Positions 53,844 to 63,400 of a stretch of 64,000 nucleotides of DNA are shown piece by piece (the stretch's first letter is position 1; the number at the start of each line of letters is the position of its first letter). The stretch is taken from NCBI RefSeq assembly GCF_003387615.1, contig NZ_QUNS01000006.1, positions 62,001-126,000 on the forward strand, read 5' to 3'. Origin of the DNA: Tenacibaculum gallaicum (GTDB lineage: Bacteria > Bacteroidota > Bacteroidia > Flavobacteriales > Flavobacteriaceae). Under the pieces are notes generated by a model, which saw nothing but the letters and a program-made list of their open reading frames with translations, was not told the origin of the DNA and did not search any database. A program made the translations under genes and the position numbers.

Positions 53844-55616
53844 TTACTGTCTGTAAATCTTATCGTATAAGTCTTTGTAAATATCTTTTATTATTTTTCG
53901 TTTCATTTTCATAGTAGGAGTAAGGTGACCACTATCAATAGACCATTCTTCTGGGGTTAATTCAAACTTTTTAATAGTTTCCCATTTTCCAAATTTAGTG
54001 TTGGCATAATCTACTTCTTCCTGAATACGTTCTATTACTTTAGGATTACTTACTAAATCTTTATTGTCACCTAAAGTAACATTATGTCTTTGCGCCCATT
54101 CACGTACAAACTCGAAGTTTGGTTGAATAAAAGCTGAAGCCATTTTTTCTCCTTCACCAATAACCATCACTTGTTCTATAAAGCGAGATTGTTTTAATTG
54201 CCCTTCTAACAATGGTGGAATAATATATTTACCACCTGAAGTTTTAAACATTTCTTTGGTACGTCCTGTAATTTTTAAGAATCCATCTTCACATAATTCA
54301 CCTTTATCACCTGTGTGGAAATATCCGTTTTGTAATGCTTCAGCAGTTTTTTCAGGATCTTTGTAATACCCTTGCATTACGTTTGGACCTTTTACTAGAA
54401 TTTCTCCAGTATCGGCAATTTTAACCTCAACACCATCAATAAGCCTACCTACAGTCCCTAATTTGAAGCCACCATCGCGCATATCATTTACAGCAATTAC
54501 AGGAGAAGTTTCAGTAAGACCATACCCTTCCATTACAGGCATTCCAGCAGCTGTAAATACCCTAGTTAAACGTGGTTGTAATGCGGCAGAACCTGAAACC
54601 ATTATTTTTAATTCTCCACCTAAAGCAGCTTGCCATTTAGAGAAAATAAGTTTGCGAGCAATGCTTAGTTTCTTTTCGTACCACCAGCCATTAGCTCCGT
54701 ATGGTTCGTATTGTAAACCTAATTCTATAGCCCAAAAGAATAATTTCTTTTTAACTCCTGTTAATTCAGCCCCCTTAGCATATATTTTATCATAGATTTT
54801 TTCATAAAGCCTAGGTACAGCAGTCATTACATGAGGTTTTATTTCTTGCGCATTTTCACTTAATTTATCAATAGCTTCAGCAAAATAAATAGAAATACCA
54901 CAGTATTGATATAAATACAAAATCATACGTTCAAAAATGTGACAAACAGGTAAGAAGCTTAGAGCTCTACCTTGACCGTATTCTAACGGAACACGTTTTT
55001 CACTGCTTAATACATTTGAAACTACATTTTTATGACTTAACATAACTCCTTTAGGACGTCCTGTTGTTCCAGAAGTATAAATTAAGGTGGCTAAATCGTC
55101 AGTTGTAATAGCATTTTTACGCTCTTCAACTTCATTTTGATTGCTGTCATCTTCACCTAAGGTTAAAATTTCTTGCCAGCTTTTTTCTCCTTGGATGTCA
55201 TCAAAAGTAAAAATTCCTTTAAGCTTTGTATTTCCTTTTATTTGGTTTAGCTTTTCTAAGATGGTTTCATCTGAAACAAAACAATAAGTCGCTTCAGAAT
55301 GATTTAAGATATATTCGTAGTCTTCTTTGGAAATAGTTGGATAGATTGGAACGTTTTGAGCTCCTGTTTGTAATATTCCAATATCACAAATATTCCATTC
55401 AGTTCTATTGTTAGTTGAAATTACAGCAACTTTATCATTAGGTTGTACTCCTAATCGTAATAAACCTCTACTTATAGCGTTGGCTTTTTTTATATATTCG
55501 TTTGTTGATATAGATTGCCATTCACCATTGTATTTAGTGATAAATGCTTTTTCTAAATTATATTTTTCTTGTTGATAATAAGGAAAGTCAAATAAACGAG
55601 TAATTTCAATCGACAT
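53844..55616 (-). CDS. Long-chain fatty acid--CoA ligase (AMP-binding), copy 1
   Basis: The 590-residue ANL-superfamily enzyme has the AMP-binding P-loop TLIYTSGTTGRPKGVMLSH, motif GYGLTETSPVIAVND and HTGDKGELCEDGFLKITGR. It activates fatty acids to acyl-CoA through an acyl-AMP. It is about 60 percent alike in sequence to the next upstream gene and lies 72 bases downstream of it. It belongs to the FACL/bubblegum-type group found widely in Bacteroidota. Confidence 0.94.
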   Translation of the reverse strand: MSIEITRLFDFPYYQQEKYNLEKAFITKYNGEWQSISTNEYIKKANAISRGLLRLGVQPNDKVAVISTNNRTEWNICDIGILQTGAQNVPIYPTISKEDYEYILNHSEATYCFVSDETILEKLNQIKGNTKLKGIFTFDDIQGEKSWQEILTLGEDDSNQNEVEERKNAITTDDLATLIYTSGTTGRPKGVMLSHKNVVSNVLSSEKRVPLEYGQGRALSFLPVCHIFERMILYLYQYCGISIYFAEAIDKLSENAQEIKPHVMTAVPRLYEKIYDKIYAKGAELTGVKKKLFFWAIELGLQYEPYGANGWWYEKKLSIARKLIFSKWQAALGGELKIMVSGSAALQPRLTRVFTAAGMPVMEGYGLTETSPVIAVNDMRDGGFKLGTVGRLIDGVEVKIADTGEILVKGPNVMQGYYKDPEKTAEALQNGYFHTGDKGELCEDGFLKITGRTKEMFKTSGGKYIIPPLLEGQLKQSRFIEQVMVIGEGEKMASAFIQPNFEFVREWAQRHNVTLGDNKDLVSNPKVIERIQEEVDYANTKFGKWETIKKFELTPEEWSIDSGHLTPTMKMKRKIIKDIYKDLYDKIYRQ

Positions 55617-55688
55617 ATGTTCAAATTTTTGGGCTTTGCAAAGTATGAAAAATACCCCGATTGCACAAGTTGTAGTTTACTGGTTGAT

Positions 55689-57461
55689 TTATTGAGGATT
55701 ATATATTTTTTGGTATAAACTATTATATTTTTCTAAGATAATTTTTCGTCTCATTTTCAATGTCGGAGTTAAATGCCCCGAATTTATAGTCCATTCATCA
55801 GGGGTAATTTCAAAACGCTTTATTTGTTCCCATTTACCAAACTTTTCGTTACAAAAGTTGATTTCTTTTTGAATTCGTTCGATTAGTTTTTCGTCGGAAG
55901 TAATATCCGTTATTGTATGATTGTGTCTTTTCGACCATTCTTGAACAAACTCTGAAGCTATTTGAATAAGTGCAGCGGGCATTTTTTCTCCTTCACCTAT
56001 CACCATAACTTGTTCTATAAAACGAGATTTTTTTAGCTCACTTTCTAAAATAGCAGGAGCTATGTATTTCCCTCCAGAGGTTTTGAAGATTTCTTTTTTT
56101 CTATCCGTAATCTTTAAAAAGCCCTCATTATCTAGTTCTCCAATATCTCCTGTATGAAAGTAGTTATCTACAATTGACTCACTAGTTTTTTCCGGAGACT
56201 TGTAATAGCCTATCATTACGTTTGGACCGTTAACTAAGATTTCTCCATCTTTAGCTATTTTTACAGTTACATTTTCAATTATCTTTCCAACAGTTCCTAT
56301 TTTAAAACCGTTGTTGCGCATATCAGTAACAGAGATAGCGGGCGAGGTCTCGGTAAGTCCATAACCTTCATAAACAGGTATTCCTGCTGCTGTAAATATT
56401 CTTACTAATCTAGCTTGTGTTGGAGCACTTCCCGCCAGCATAAATTCTAATTGACCTCCTAGGGCTTCTTTCCATTTAGAAAAAATAAGTTTCCGCGCTA
56501 TGGAAAGTTTGAACTCATACCACCAACCATTTTCTTTATAAGGTTTGTATTGTTCACCTAATTGCAATGCCCAGAAGAACAATCGTTTTTTTATTCCAGT
56601 TAGGTTACTTCCTTTATCAACGATTTTATCAAAAATTTTTTCTAACAACCGAGGAACTACAGCCATAAAGTGAGGTTTTATTTCACGTAAACTCTCTCCA
56701 ACCTTTTCTATGCTTTCTGCGAAATGAATTTCAAAGCCCATGTATTGACAATAGTATGAAGCCGCACGTTCAAAAATGTGACAAATGGGTAAATAGCTTA
56801 TTACTCTTTTTTGATTGCCTTGTAAATTGAGCCTTTTACCAACAGCAAAAACATTACTAACAATGTTATGGTGTGAAAGCATAACCCCTTTTGGAGTTCC
56901 AGTAGTACCCGAGGTATAGATAATTGTAGCTAAGTCAGATGGTTTTATAGTTTCTTTTAATTCATTCACTGTTGTTTGATGGGTTTCATCTTTACCAAGG
57001 CTTAGGAAAGAGTTCCATCCATAGTTTGTCTCTAGTTCTTCAAAAGTAAATACTTTTTTAAGCTGTGTTTGCCCTTGAACTTTGATTACTTTTTGGTAGA
57101 GTTCATCATCAGAAACAAAACAATACATACTATCGGAATGGTTTAAGATATAAGCGTAATCTTTTTCTGAAAAAGTAGGATATAAAGGAACGTTTACTGC
57201 ACCAATTTGCATAACTCCAATATCTAGCAAATGCCATTTTGGTTGATTTACAGAAGTAATTACTGCTATTTTATCTCCAGGGTTCACTCCAAGATTTAAT
57301 AAAGCTTTACTTATGATGTTAGCATCTTCAATATATTTTTTAGTAGAAATACTTTTCCATTCATCATTCTCTTTAGAAACTAAGCAATCTTGTTGCGGAT
57401 AGTTTTGTAATTGGTGGTATGGAAAATCAAAAAGGCGCGTAACTTTTGAAGATATATGCAT
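55689..57461 (-). CDS. Long-chain fatty acid--CoA ligase (AMP-binding), copy 2
   Basis: The 590-residue tandem paralogue has the same motif set (TIIYTSGTTGTPKGVMLSHH, GYGLTETSPAISVTDMRNNG, HTGDIGELDNEGFLKITDR). The same length and alignable ends indicate local gene duplication. Chain-length or regulatory differences may distinguish the two. It lies 66 bases downstream of the response regulator, on the same strand. Confidence 0.94.
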   Translation of the reverse strand: MHISSKVTRLFDFPYHQLQNYPQQDCLVSKENDEWKSISTKKYIEDANIISKALLNLGVNPGDKIAVITSVNQPKWHLLDIGVMQIGAVNVPLYPTFSEKDYAYILNHSDSMYCFVSDDELYQKVIKVQGQTQLKKVFTFEELETNYGWNSFLSLGKDETHQTTVNELKETIKPSDLATIIYTSGTTGTPKGVMLSHHNIVSNVFAVGKRLNLQGNQKRVISYLPICHIFERAASYYCQYMGFEIHFAESIEKVGESLREIKPHFMAVVPRLLEKIFDKIVDKGSNLTGIKKRLFFWALQLGEQYKPYKENGWWYEFKLSIARKLIFSKWKEALGGQLEFMLAGSAPTQARLVRIFTAAGIPVYEGYGLTETSPAISVTDMRNNGFKIGTVGKIIENVTVKIAKDGEILVNGPNVMIGYYKSPEKTSESIVDNYFHTGDIGELDNEGFLKITDRKKEIFKTSGGKYIAPAILESELKKSRFIEQVMVIGEGEKMPAALIQIASEFVQEWSKRHNHTITDITSDEKLIERIQKEINFCNEKFGKWEQIKRFEITPDEWTINSGHLTPTLKMRRKIILEKYNSLYQKIYNPQ

Positions 57462-57527
57462 GTAGTTAGTTTTGATGATGCATAAATCTATGAAAATAAA
57501 AGAGATAAATGAAAAATAAAATTACTC

Positions 57528-58229
57528 CTAATTGTAGAGTTTACCAACGGTGCTTTTATAGGTTTGACCAATGGGTACTTTATGTTCGTGGATAATGATA
57601 CGATTACCTTCTATAAACTTTATTTTATCAATAGCAACAATAAATGATTTATGTACTCTTAAAAAGAGAGTAGTATCTAATATCGATTCATAATGAGAAA
57701 TCTTTTCGTGGCTTACAATCATTTCATCGGCTAAAAATAGCTTCGTATAGTTTCCGTAAGCTTCTATAAATAACAAATCACTTAAATCAATTTGATGGTG
57801 TTTTTTGTCTCCTTTGATAAAAAGTCGAGTATTTGTTTGATTTGTGTTTATTATTTCTTTGTGAATGATTTTTTCTGATGATATATCAGATACTTTATTA
57901 ACGGCTTTTACCAAACGGTCAAAACTAAAAGGTTTTAAAAGATAATCTACAACATTTAATTCAAACCCCTCAATAGCATATTCCTTATAAGCAGTTGTGA
58001 TAATGGTTTTTGGTGGATTGGATAATGTTTTTAAAAAGTCTAAACCTTTTAGCTTAGGCATGTTTATATCCAAAAACATAAAATCAACGGTGTTTTCATT
58101 TAAAAACTGCATAGCTTCCATAGCATTGTAACAACTTTTTTCTAATTGTACATGCGGTAGCATGCTGCAAAACTCGGTAATGATTTCATGCGCTAAAGGT
58201 TCATCATCAATAATTATATATTTAAGCAT
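57528..58229 (-). CDS. LytTR-family response regulator
   Basis: The 233-residue protein has a receiver domain with acidic pair YIIIDDEPLAHEII, phosphoacceptor Asp in VDFMFLDINMPKLKGLDF and Lys in DYLLKPFSFDRL, then a C-terminal LytTR DNA-binding domain (FIKGDKKHHQIDLSDLLFIE; FLRVHKSFIVAIDKI). Its start overlaps the histidine kinase end by 8 bases. It is the likely regulator of the divergent ABC/M1 operon. Confidence 0.93.
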   Translation of the reverse strand: MLKYIIIDDEPLAHEIITEFCSMLPHVQLEKSCYNAMEAMQFLNENTVDFMFLDINMPKLKGLDFLKTLSNPPKTIITTAYKEYAIEGFELNVVDYLLKPFSFDRLVKAVNKVSDISSEKIIHKEIINTNQTNTRLFIKGDKKHHQIDLSDLLFIEAYGNYTKLFLADEMIVSHEKISHYESILDTTLFLRVHKSFIVAIDKIKFIEGNRIIIHEHKVPIGQTYKSTVGKLYN

Positions 58230-59352
58230 GCTTAGGAGTTTTTAACAGTGTTTTGTAGATATTATTCTTAGAATCAATAATTAATTCGTGCTGTTGATTG
58301 TACAACAAAGATAGCCTTCTTTTTAAGTTTTGTAAACCAATTCCACCAGTGCTATTTCTTTCGTTAGGATCAAAATTATTTTCTATTTCAAAGTAAATGT
58401 AATCAGTATCTTCATACAGGTTAATGTGTATGAAAGCGTTTTTTGTAAGTGTTTCTATACCATGTTTAAAAGCATTTTCAAGCAAGATGATATAGAGTAA
58501 TGGAGGGACAGTTAAATTAGTATCAGTGTCATGATTAAAGGTAATTTCTACTGTTTTTTTATATCGTATTTTATGTAATTCGATGTAATTTTTCAGGTAT
58601 TCTATTTCTTCTGAAATTTTCACTCGTTCCTTTTCTCCATCATAAATAGTATAGCGCATCATGTCAGATAGTTTTAAGATAACTTCTGGTGCTTGTGGGG
58701 AGTTTTTTACCGTTAATGCATACAGGTTGTTGAGCGTATTAAAGAAAAAATGAGGATTCATTTGTGTTTTTAAGAGTGATAATTCTGTATTAGATTTTTC
58801 TTTTTTTAACTCTTGTACCCATTTCCATTGCTCAAAAATCCAAAGAAAGAAGAAGATTGGAATGGGTAAGAAAAAAATGTAGAAAGGTGTTTCTTGCTTA
58901 ACTTTTAAATAAGCTTCTAAATCACCAGAAAATAATCGTAGATAAAAAAAGTATAAGAGTAACGGTGTATATAGAAGAGCTATAAATTTCCAATATTTTT
59001 TTATGAAGTTAGGCACTAAAAAATAGGCAAGTCCACACCAAAATACTATTAATAAAATGAAGGTGATAGGGTTGTCTGGGAGTTTCATAAAAGAATCAAT
59101 CAAGACTGTAATAAAAAGCAATACAAACAGAGTAGTAATACCTATTACAGCTTTCTTTTTCCTTTTTAAGTATTGATAATTATGTAAAGGCAAGCCTATA
59201 ACTAATGCCCAAAAGACAGTAATCACAATAACTTCACCTGGTTGGTCTCTCGGAATATTTATTAAATTGAGATAGTCCAATAAAACGAATATTGGGACTA
59301 CAATTATAAATCCGATAAAAAAGGCGTTGTACTTCTTTAAAAAATCAATCAT
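58222..59352 (-). CDS. LytS-like sensor histidine kinase (His_kinase family)
   Basis: The 376-residue protein has about six membrane helices with short loops in the first 170 residues. The His_kinase (PF06580-type) box LSLLKTQMNPHFFFNTLNNL with the phospho-His and the ATP-binding N box (PPLLYIILLENAFKHGIETL; GGIGLQNLKRRLSLLY) follow. It signals to the overlapping LytTR regulator. The membrane part has no clear ligand domain, so it probably senses the membrane or an ABC partner. Confidence 0.93.
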   Translation of the reverse strand: MIDFLKKYNAFFIGFIIVVPIFVLLDYLNLINIPRDQPGEVIVITVFWALVIGLPLHNYQYLKRKKKAVIGITTLFVLLFITVLIDSFMKLPDNPITFILLIVFWCGLAYFLVPNFIKKYWKFIALLYTPLLLYFFYLRLFSGDLEAYLKVKQETPFYIFFLPIPIFFFLWIFEQWKWVQELKKEKSNTELSLLKTQMNPHFFFNTLNNLYALTVKNSPQAPEVILKLSDMMRYTIYDGEKERVKISEEIEYLKNYIELHKIRYKKTVEITFNHDTDTNLTVPPLLYIILLENAFKHGIETLTKNAFIHINLYEDTDYIYFEIENNFDPNERNSTGGIGLQNLKRRLSLLYNQQHELIIDSKNNIYKTLLKTPKHA

Positions 59353-59560
59353 ACACCAAAATTACTCATGTAAAACTGTTCTCACAATTATATTGACAAA
59401 CACTATTGTTTTTAATACCAATAAGTAGTTTTTTTAGTCGAACATAGGTTAGCAATTAAATGAGTACTATGTATGCTAAAAATACCAAGGTATATCATTT
59501 TTAATTTTTACGGAAGGGAAGATACTAGAGATTTGTTGTAAACAAAAAAACGAATCTCAT

Positions 59561-60442
59561 ATGAATACATTAACTATAACAAACCTTACCAAGACATATT
59601 CTAACGGAGTTAAAGCACTAAACGGAATAAATTTAAATATTTCAAACGGAATGTTTGGTTTGTTAGGTGCTAACGGAGCAGGAAAATCTTCTTTAATGCG
59701 TACCATAGCTTCTTTACAAGAGCCTTCTTCTGGAAAAATTGTATTTAATGACTACGATATTATTAATACCCCTCATGAAATAAGAAAAGATTTGGGTTAT
59801 TTACCACAAGAGTTTGGTGTGTACCCTAAAATATCAGCTGAAAAATTGTTAGACCATTTAGCTATTTTGAAGGGAGTTACAAACAATACAATGCGTAACA
59901 ACCAAGTGACCTCTTTATTGCAGCAAGTAAACTTATATCAGCACAGGAAGAAATCGGTACATACATTTTCAGGAGGAATGCGGCAGCGTTTTGGAATTGC
60001 TCAAGCTTTATTAGCAAATCCAAAACTAATTATTGTTGATGAACCAACAGCAGGATTAGACCCTGAGGAAAGCAATCGATTTTTAAACCTTTTAAGTGAA
60101 ATAGGAGAGAACGTAATTGTTATTTTATCTACTCACATAGTAGAAGACGTTAGAAACTTATGTACTAAAATGGCAATTCTATCAGAAGGGCAGATTATTT
60201 CTCAAGGAAATCCAAGAGAATTAGTAGCCGGTATACAAGATAGCATTTGGACTAAAATTATTGCTAAAAGTGATATTGAACATTACAAAAAGGCCTATGA
60301 TGTTATTTCAACCAAATTAGTATCAGGAGAAACACAAATAAGAGTCTTCTCAGAAACCACTTTATCTAATGGATTTGAAAAAATCAATCCAAACTTAGAA
60401 GACTACTACTTCGCTACATTATTTCATCAAAAAAACGCCTAA
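59561..60442 (+). CDS. ABC transporter ATP-binding protein
   Basis: The 293-residue ATPase has Walker A GLLGANGAGKSSLM, Q-loop, signature FSGGMRQRFGIAQALL (SGG variant of LSGGQ), Walker B LIIVDEPTAGLD and H-loop STHIVEDV. The C-terminal tail (about 215-293) is that of bacteriocin/antibiotic-type ABC ATPases. The permease partner starts 3 bases downstream. The gene is divergent from the LytS/LytR pair, with 208 bases between. Confidence 0.94.
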   Translation: MNTLTITNLTKTYSNGVKALNGINLNISNGMFGLLGANGAGKSSLMRTIASLQEPSSGKIVFNDYDIINTPHEIRKDLGYLPQEFGVYPKISAEKLLDHLAILKGVTNNTMRNNQVTSLLQQVNLYQHRKKSVHTFSGGMRQRFGIAQALLANPKLIIVDEPTAGLDPEESNRFLNLLSEIGENVIVILSTHIVEDVRNLCTKMAILSEGQIISQGNPRELVAGIQDSIWTKIIAKSDIEHYKKAYDVISTKLVSGETQIRVFSETTLSNGFEKINPNLEDYYFATLFHQKNA

Positions 60443-60445
60443 TCT

Positions 60446-63400
60446 ATGTTTAAGAAATTATTACAATTTGAAATTTACTATCAGTTAAAACAAAGAGCTT
60501 TCCCAATATTTGCAGTCTTATTTTTAGGTTTAGGATATTTTACAGGAAGTCAAGGTTATGCACCTACATCGGTAAACTTTAATTCCGTTTATCAAGTGTA
60601 TTTTCATACAGGCCTTTTTACATTAGGTAGTGTTTTTATTACCATGTTTTTTGCAGTAACAGCTATCATAAGAGATAAGCAACACAACATGGAAAGCTTA
60701 ATTTATAGTTCGCCTATAACAAAGCATCATTACTTTTGGAGTCGTTTTTTAGGGACTTTAATCTTTAGTGTCGTAGCTTTTTCTCCTTTTGTTATTGGGT
60801 ATATTTTTGGAAACTATTTTTCTGGTTTAGATACTGAAAGGTTAGGAGCTTTTAATTTATTGAATTATCTACAACCATGGTTGTATTTAGTGTTACCTAA
60901 TATTTTTATCTGTACTTCTTTAATATTCTCTGTAAGTACGCTTACCAAGAATAGTATTGCTACCTATGCAAGTGCTGTATTTATTTACATGTTATATTTT
61001 GTGAGTTCTATCTTTTTAAACTCACCATTATTAGCACAATCTGTTCCAGCATCACCAGAAATGATGTCTGTAGCAGCAATTGTAGACTCTTTTGGAGTAG
61101 CCGCTTTTTTTGAACAAACCCAATATTGGACTGCTTATCAAAAAAACACACAGTTACTTTCTTTTTCAGGTTTGTTTTTATTGAATAGATTAATCTGGGT
61201 AGTACTTTCTATAGGGATACTGTTACTAACGTATAGAAGTTTTTCTTTTAGAAAGATCACAAAAAAAGTAAAGAAAGAAAAAGAAATAAGCAATAAGGAT
61301 AAACAACTCATACCTTATAAACCTATAGATGGAACATACGGTGTAAAAGCGCAAATAACATCATTGTTATCTCTAATACGATTAGAGCTAAAGAGCGTAT
61401 TTAAAAGCTTGCCTTTTTTAGTAATTGTAGTGATGTGGCTGATAATTGTTTTTTCAGAGCTGTATGCAACTGTTGTTGAAGGAAGTGAATATGGAGTAAG
61501 TATATATCCTTTAACTAACCAATTAATAGAATTAATAACAAGCCCGCTAACACTTTTTGGACTCATACTACTAATTTTTTACGGTTCTGAGATTGTATGG
61601 AGAGAGCATAGTGTGAATTTTAATTTAATCATAGGAGCTACTCCAGTAAAAAATTGGGTTCTTTTTACGGCTAAATTTATCAGTTTATCCCTGTTACCTA
61701 TGTTGTTAATTACATCAGGAGTACTTATGTGCATAGCTTTTCAAATAAGTTTAGGTTTCACAAATATAAATTTAGGCATGTATGCATCAGTGTTTTACTA
61801 TTACGGTTTGCAATTAGTTACATATGCTATGTTAGCCATATTTATAAACAGTATAGCTAAAAGTAAGTATATAGGAATGGGAGCTTTTGGTTTGTTAGTT
61901 ATGGTAAGTATGAAAGCAAACCTTTTAGGGTTAGCACATCCTTTAACAAGCATCGGTTTTATGCCTAGAGTAACTTTTAATGGTATGAATGCCTATGCCA
62001 ATAATGCTAAGTTATTTAATCATTTAGGATTGTACTGGCTAAGTATAGGAGCGCTATTAATTTTATTAGCATTTAAGATATGGAACAGGGGAATGGTAAA
62101 AGGTTTTTCGTATAAAGTAGAGCAACTAAAACAAGGATGTAATTTAAGCGAAAAGGTATTGTTTTTAACTTTCTTTTCCGTAGCTGTTGGTACGGCAAGT
62201 TTGGTCTTTTACAATACCAATTTTGTTGGTGATTATCAAACTGATAATGATAACTTAAATTTTAGCGAAAATTATGAACGCATGTATAAGCAATATCAAG
62301 TATTAGAAAAGCCTTATCCAATTTCACAAAAAACAGAGGTAGCTATTTTTCCAAAAGAGAGAAAATATACAATCAAAGCAAATTACATTTTAAAAAATAC
62401 GAGTAATGAAGCAGTGTCCAAACTACTAATAACCGAACGAATCCCTGTAAAGCGTATTCATATAAAAAATACTCGTTTGACTACGAAAGATACCATACAT
62501 GGAGCATATGTATTTGAATTTAAAGAAAAACTACAACCCAACGATTCTGTAGCTTATACTTTTGTTATAGAAAAAGAACTAAAAGGATATGAAGAAGACA
62601 AAAGTATTGTTAACAACGGTACTTATATAACTTTTAGGAATTTTGAGCCTATTATAGGGTATGCTTCTGGATTTGAAATTTTGGATAAAACAGAACGTAA
62701 AAAAAGAGGATTACCAGAAAGAGATGAGGATGATAACTCAGATGTGCATATAGCCTTAGAAGATATTAAAATTGAAAAAGTGCGTTTTGAAACAGTTGTT
62801 TCTACACATAAAGACCAAATAGCCATAAGCTCAGGAGATTTAATTAAAACTTGGTCAGAAAACGATAGAAACTATTACCACTACAAATCAAAAGGAAAAA
62901 TATTACCTATGGTAGCCTATTTTTCTGCAAAATATACAACTAAAAAAGCAATATATAATGGAATCTCTATAGAACAATATTACAACGCTAGTCACGATTT
63001 TAATATTGATGAAATAGAGAAAAGTACAAAAGAAACCTTAGCATATTGTCAAGAAAATTTTGGAACGTATAATTTTAAACATGTTCGAATCGCAGAAGTT
63101 CCTTCACATTGGGGGTTTGGTGGATTTGCACATCCAGGGGTTATTAGTATGACAGAAGATCGTTTATACTTGTCAGATGTTCGTGATGAAAATACCTTTA
63201 ATTTAGTCGCTAAAAGAACAATTCATGAAGTAGCGCACCAATGGTGGGGACATACATTAACAGCCAAACCTGTTGCAGGAGGTTCTTTATTTGTAGAAGG
63301 GCTAGCGAAATATACTGAAGCTATGGTACTAGAAAAAATGTATGGTAAACGAGCTTTATACGAATTAGCAGAAGCAGCAAGAAGGCGTTATTTCTTTGGA

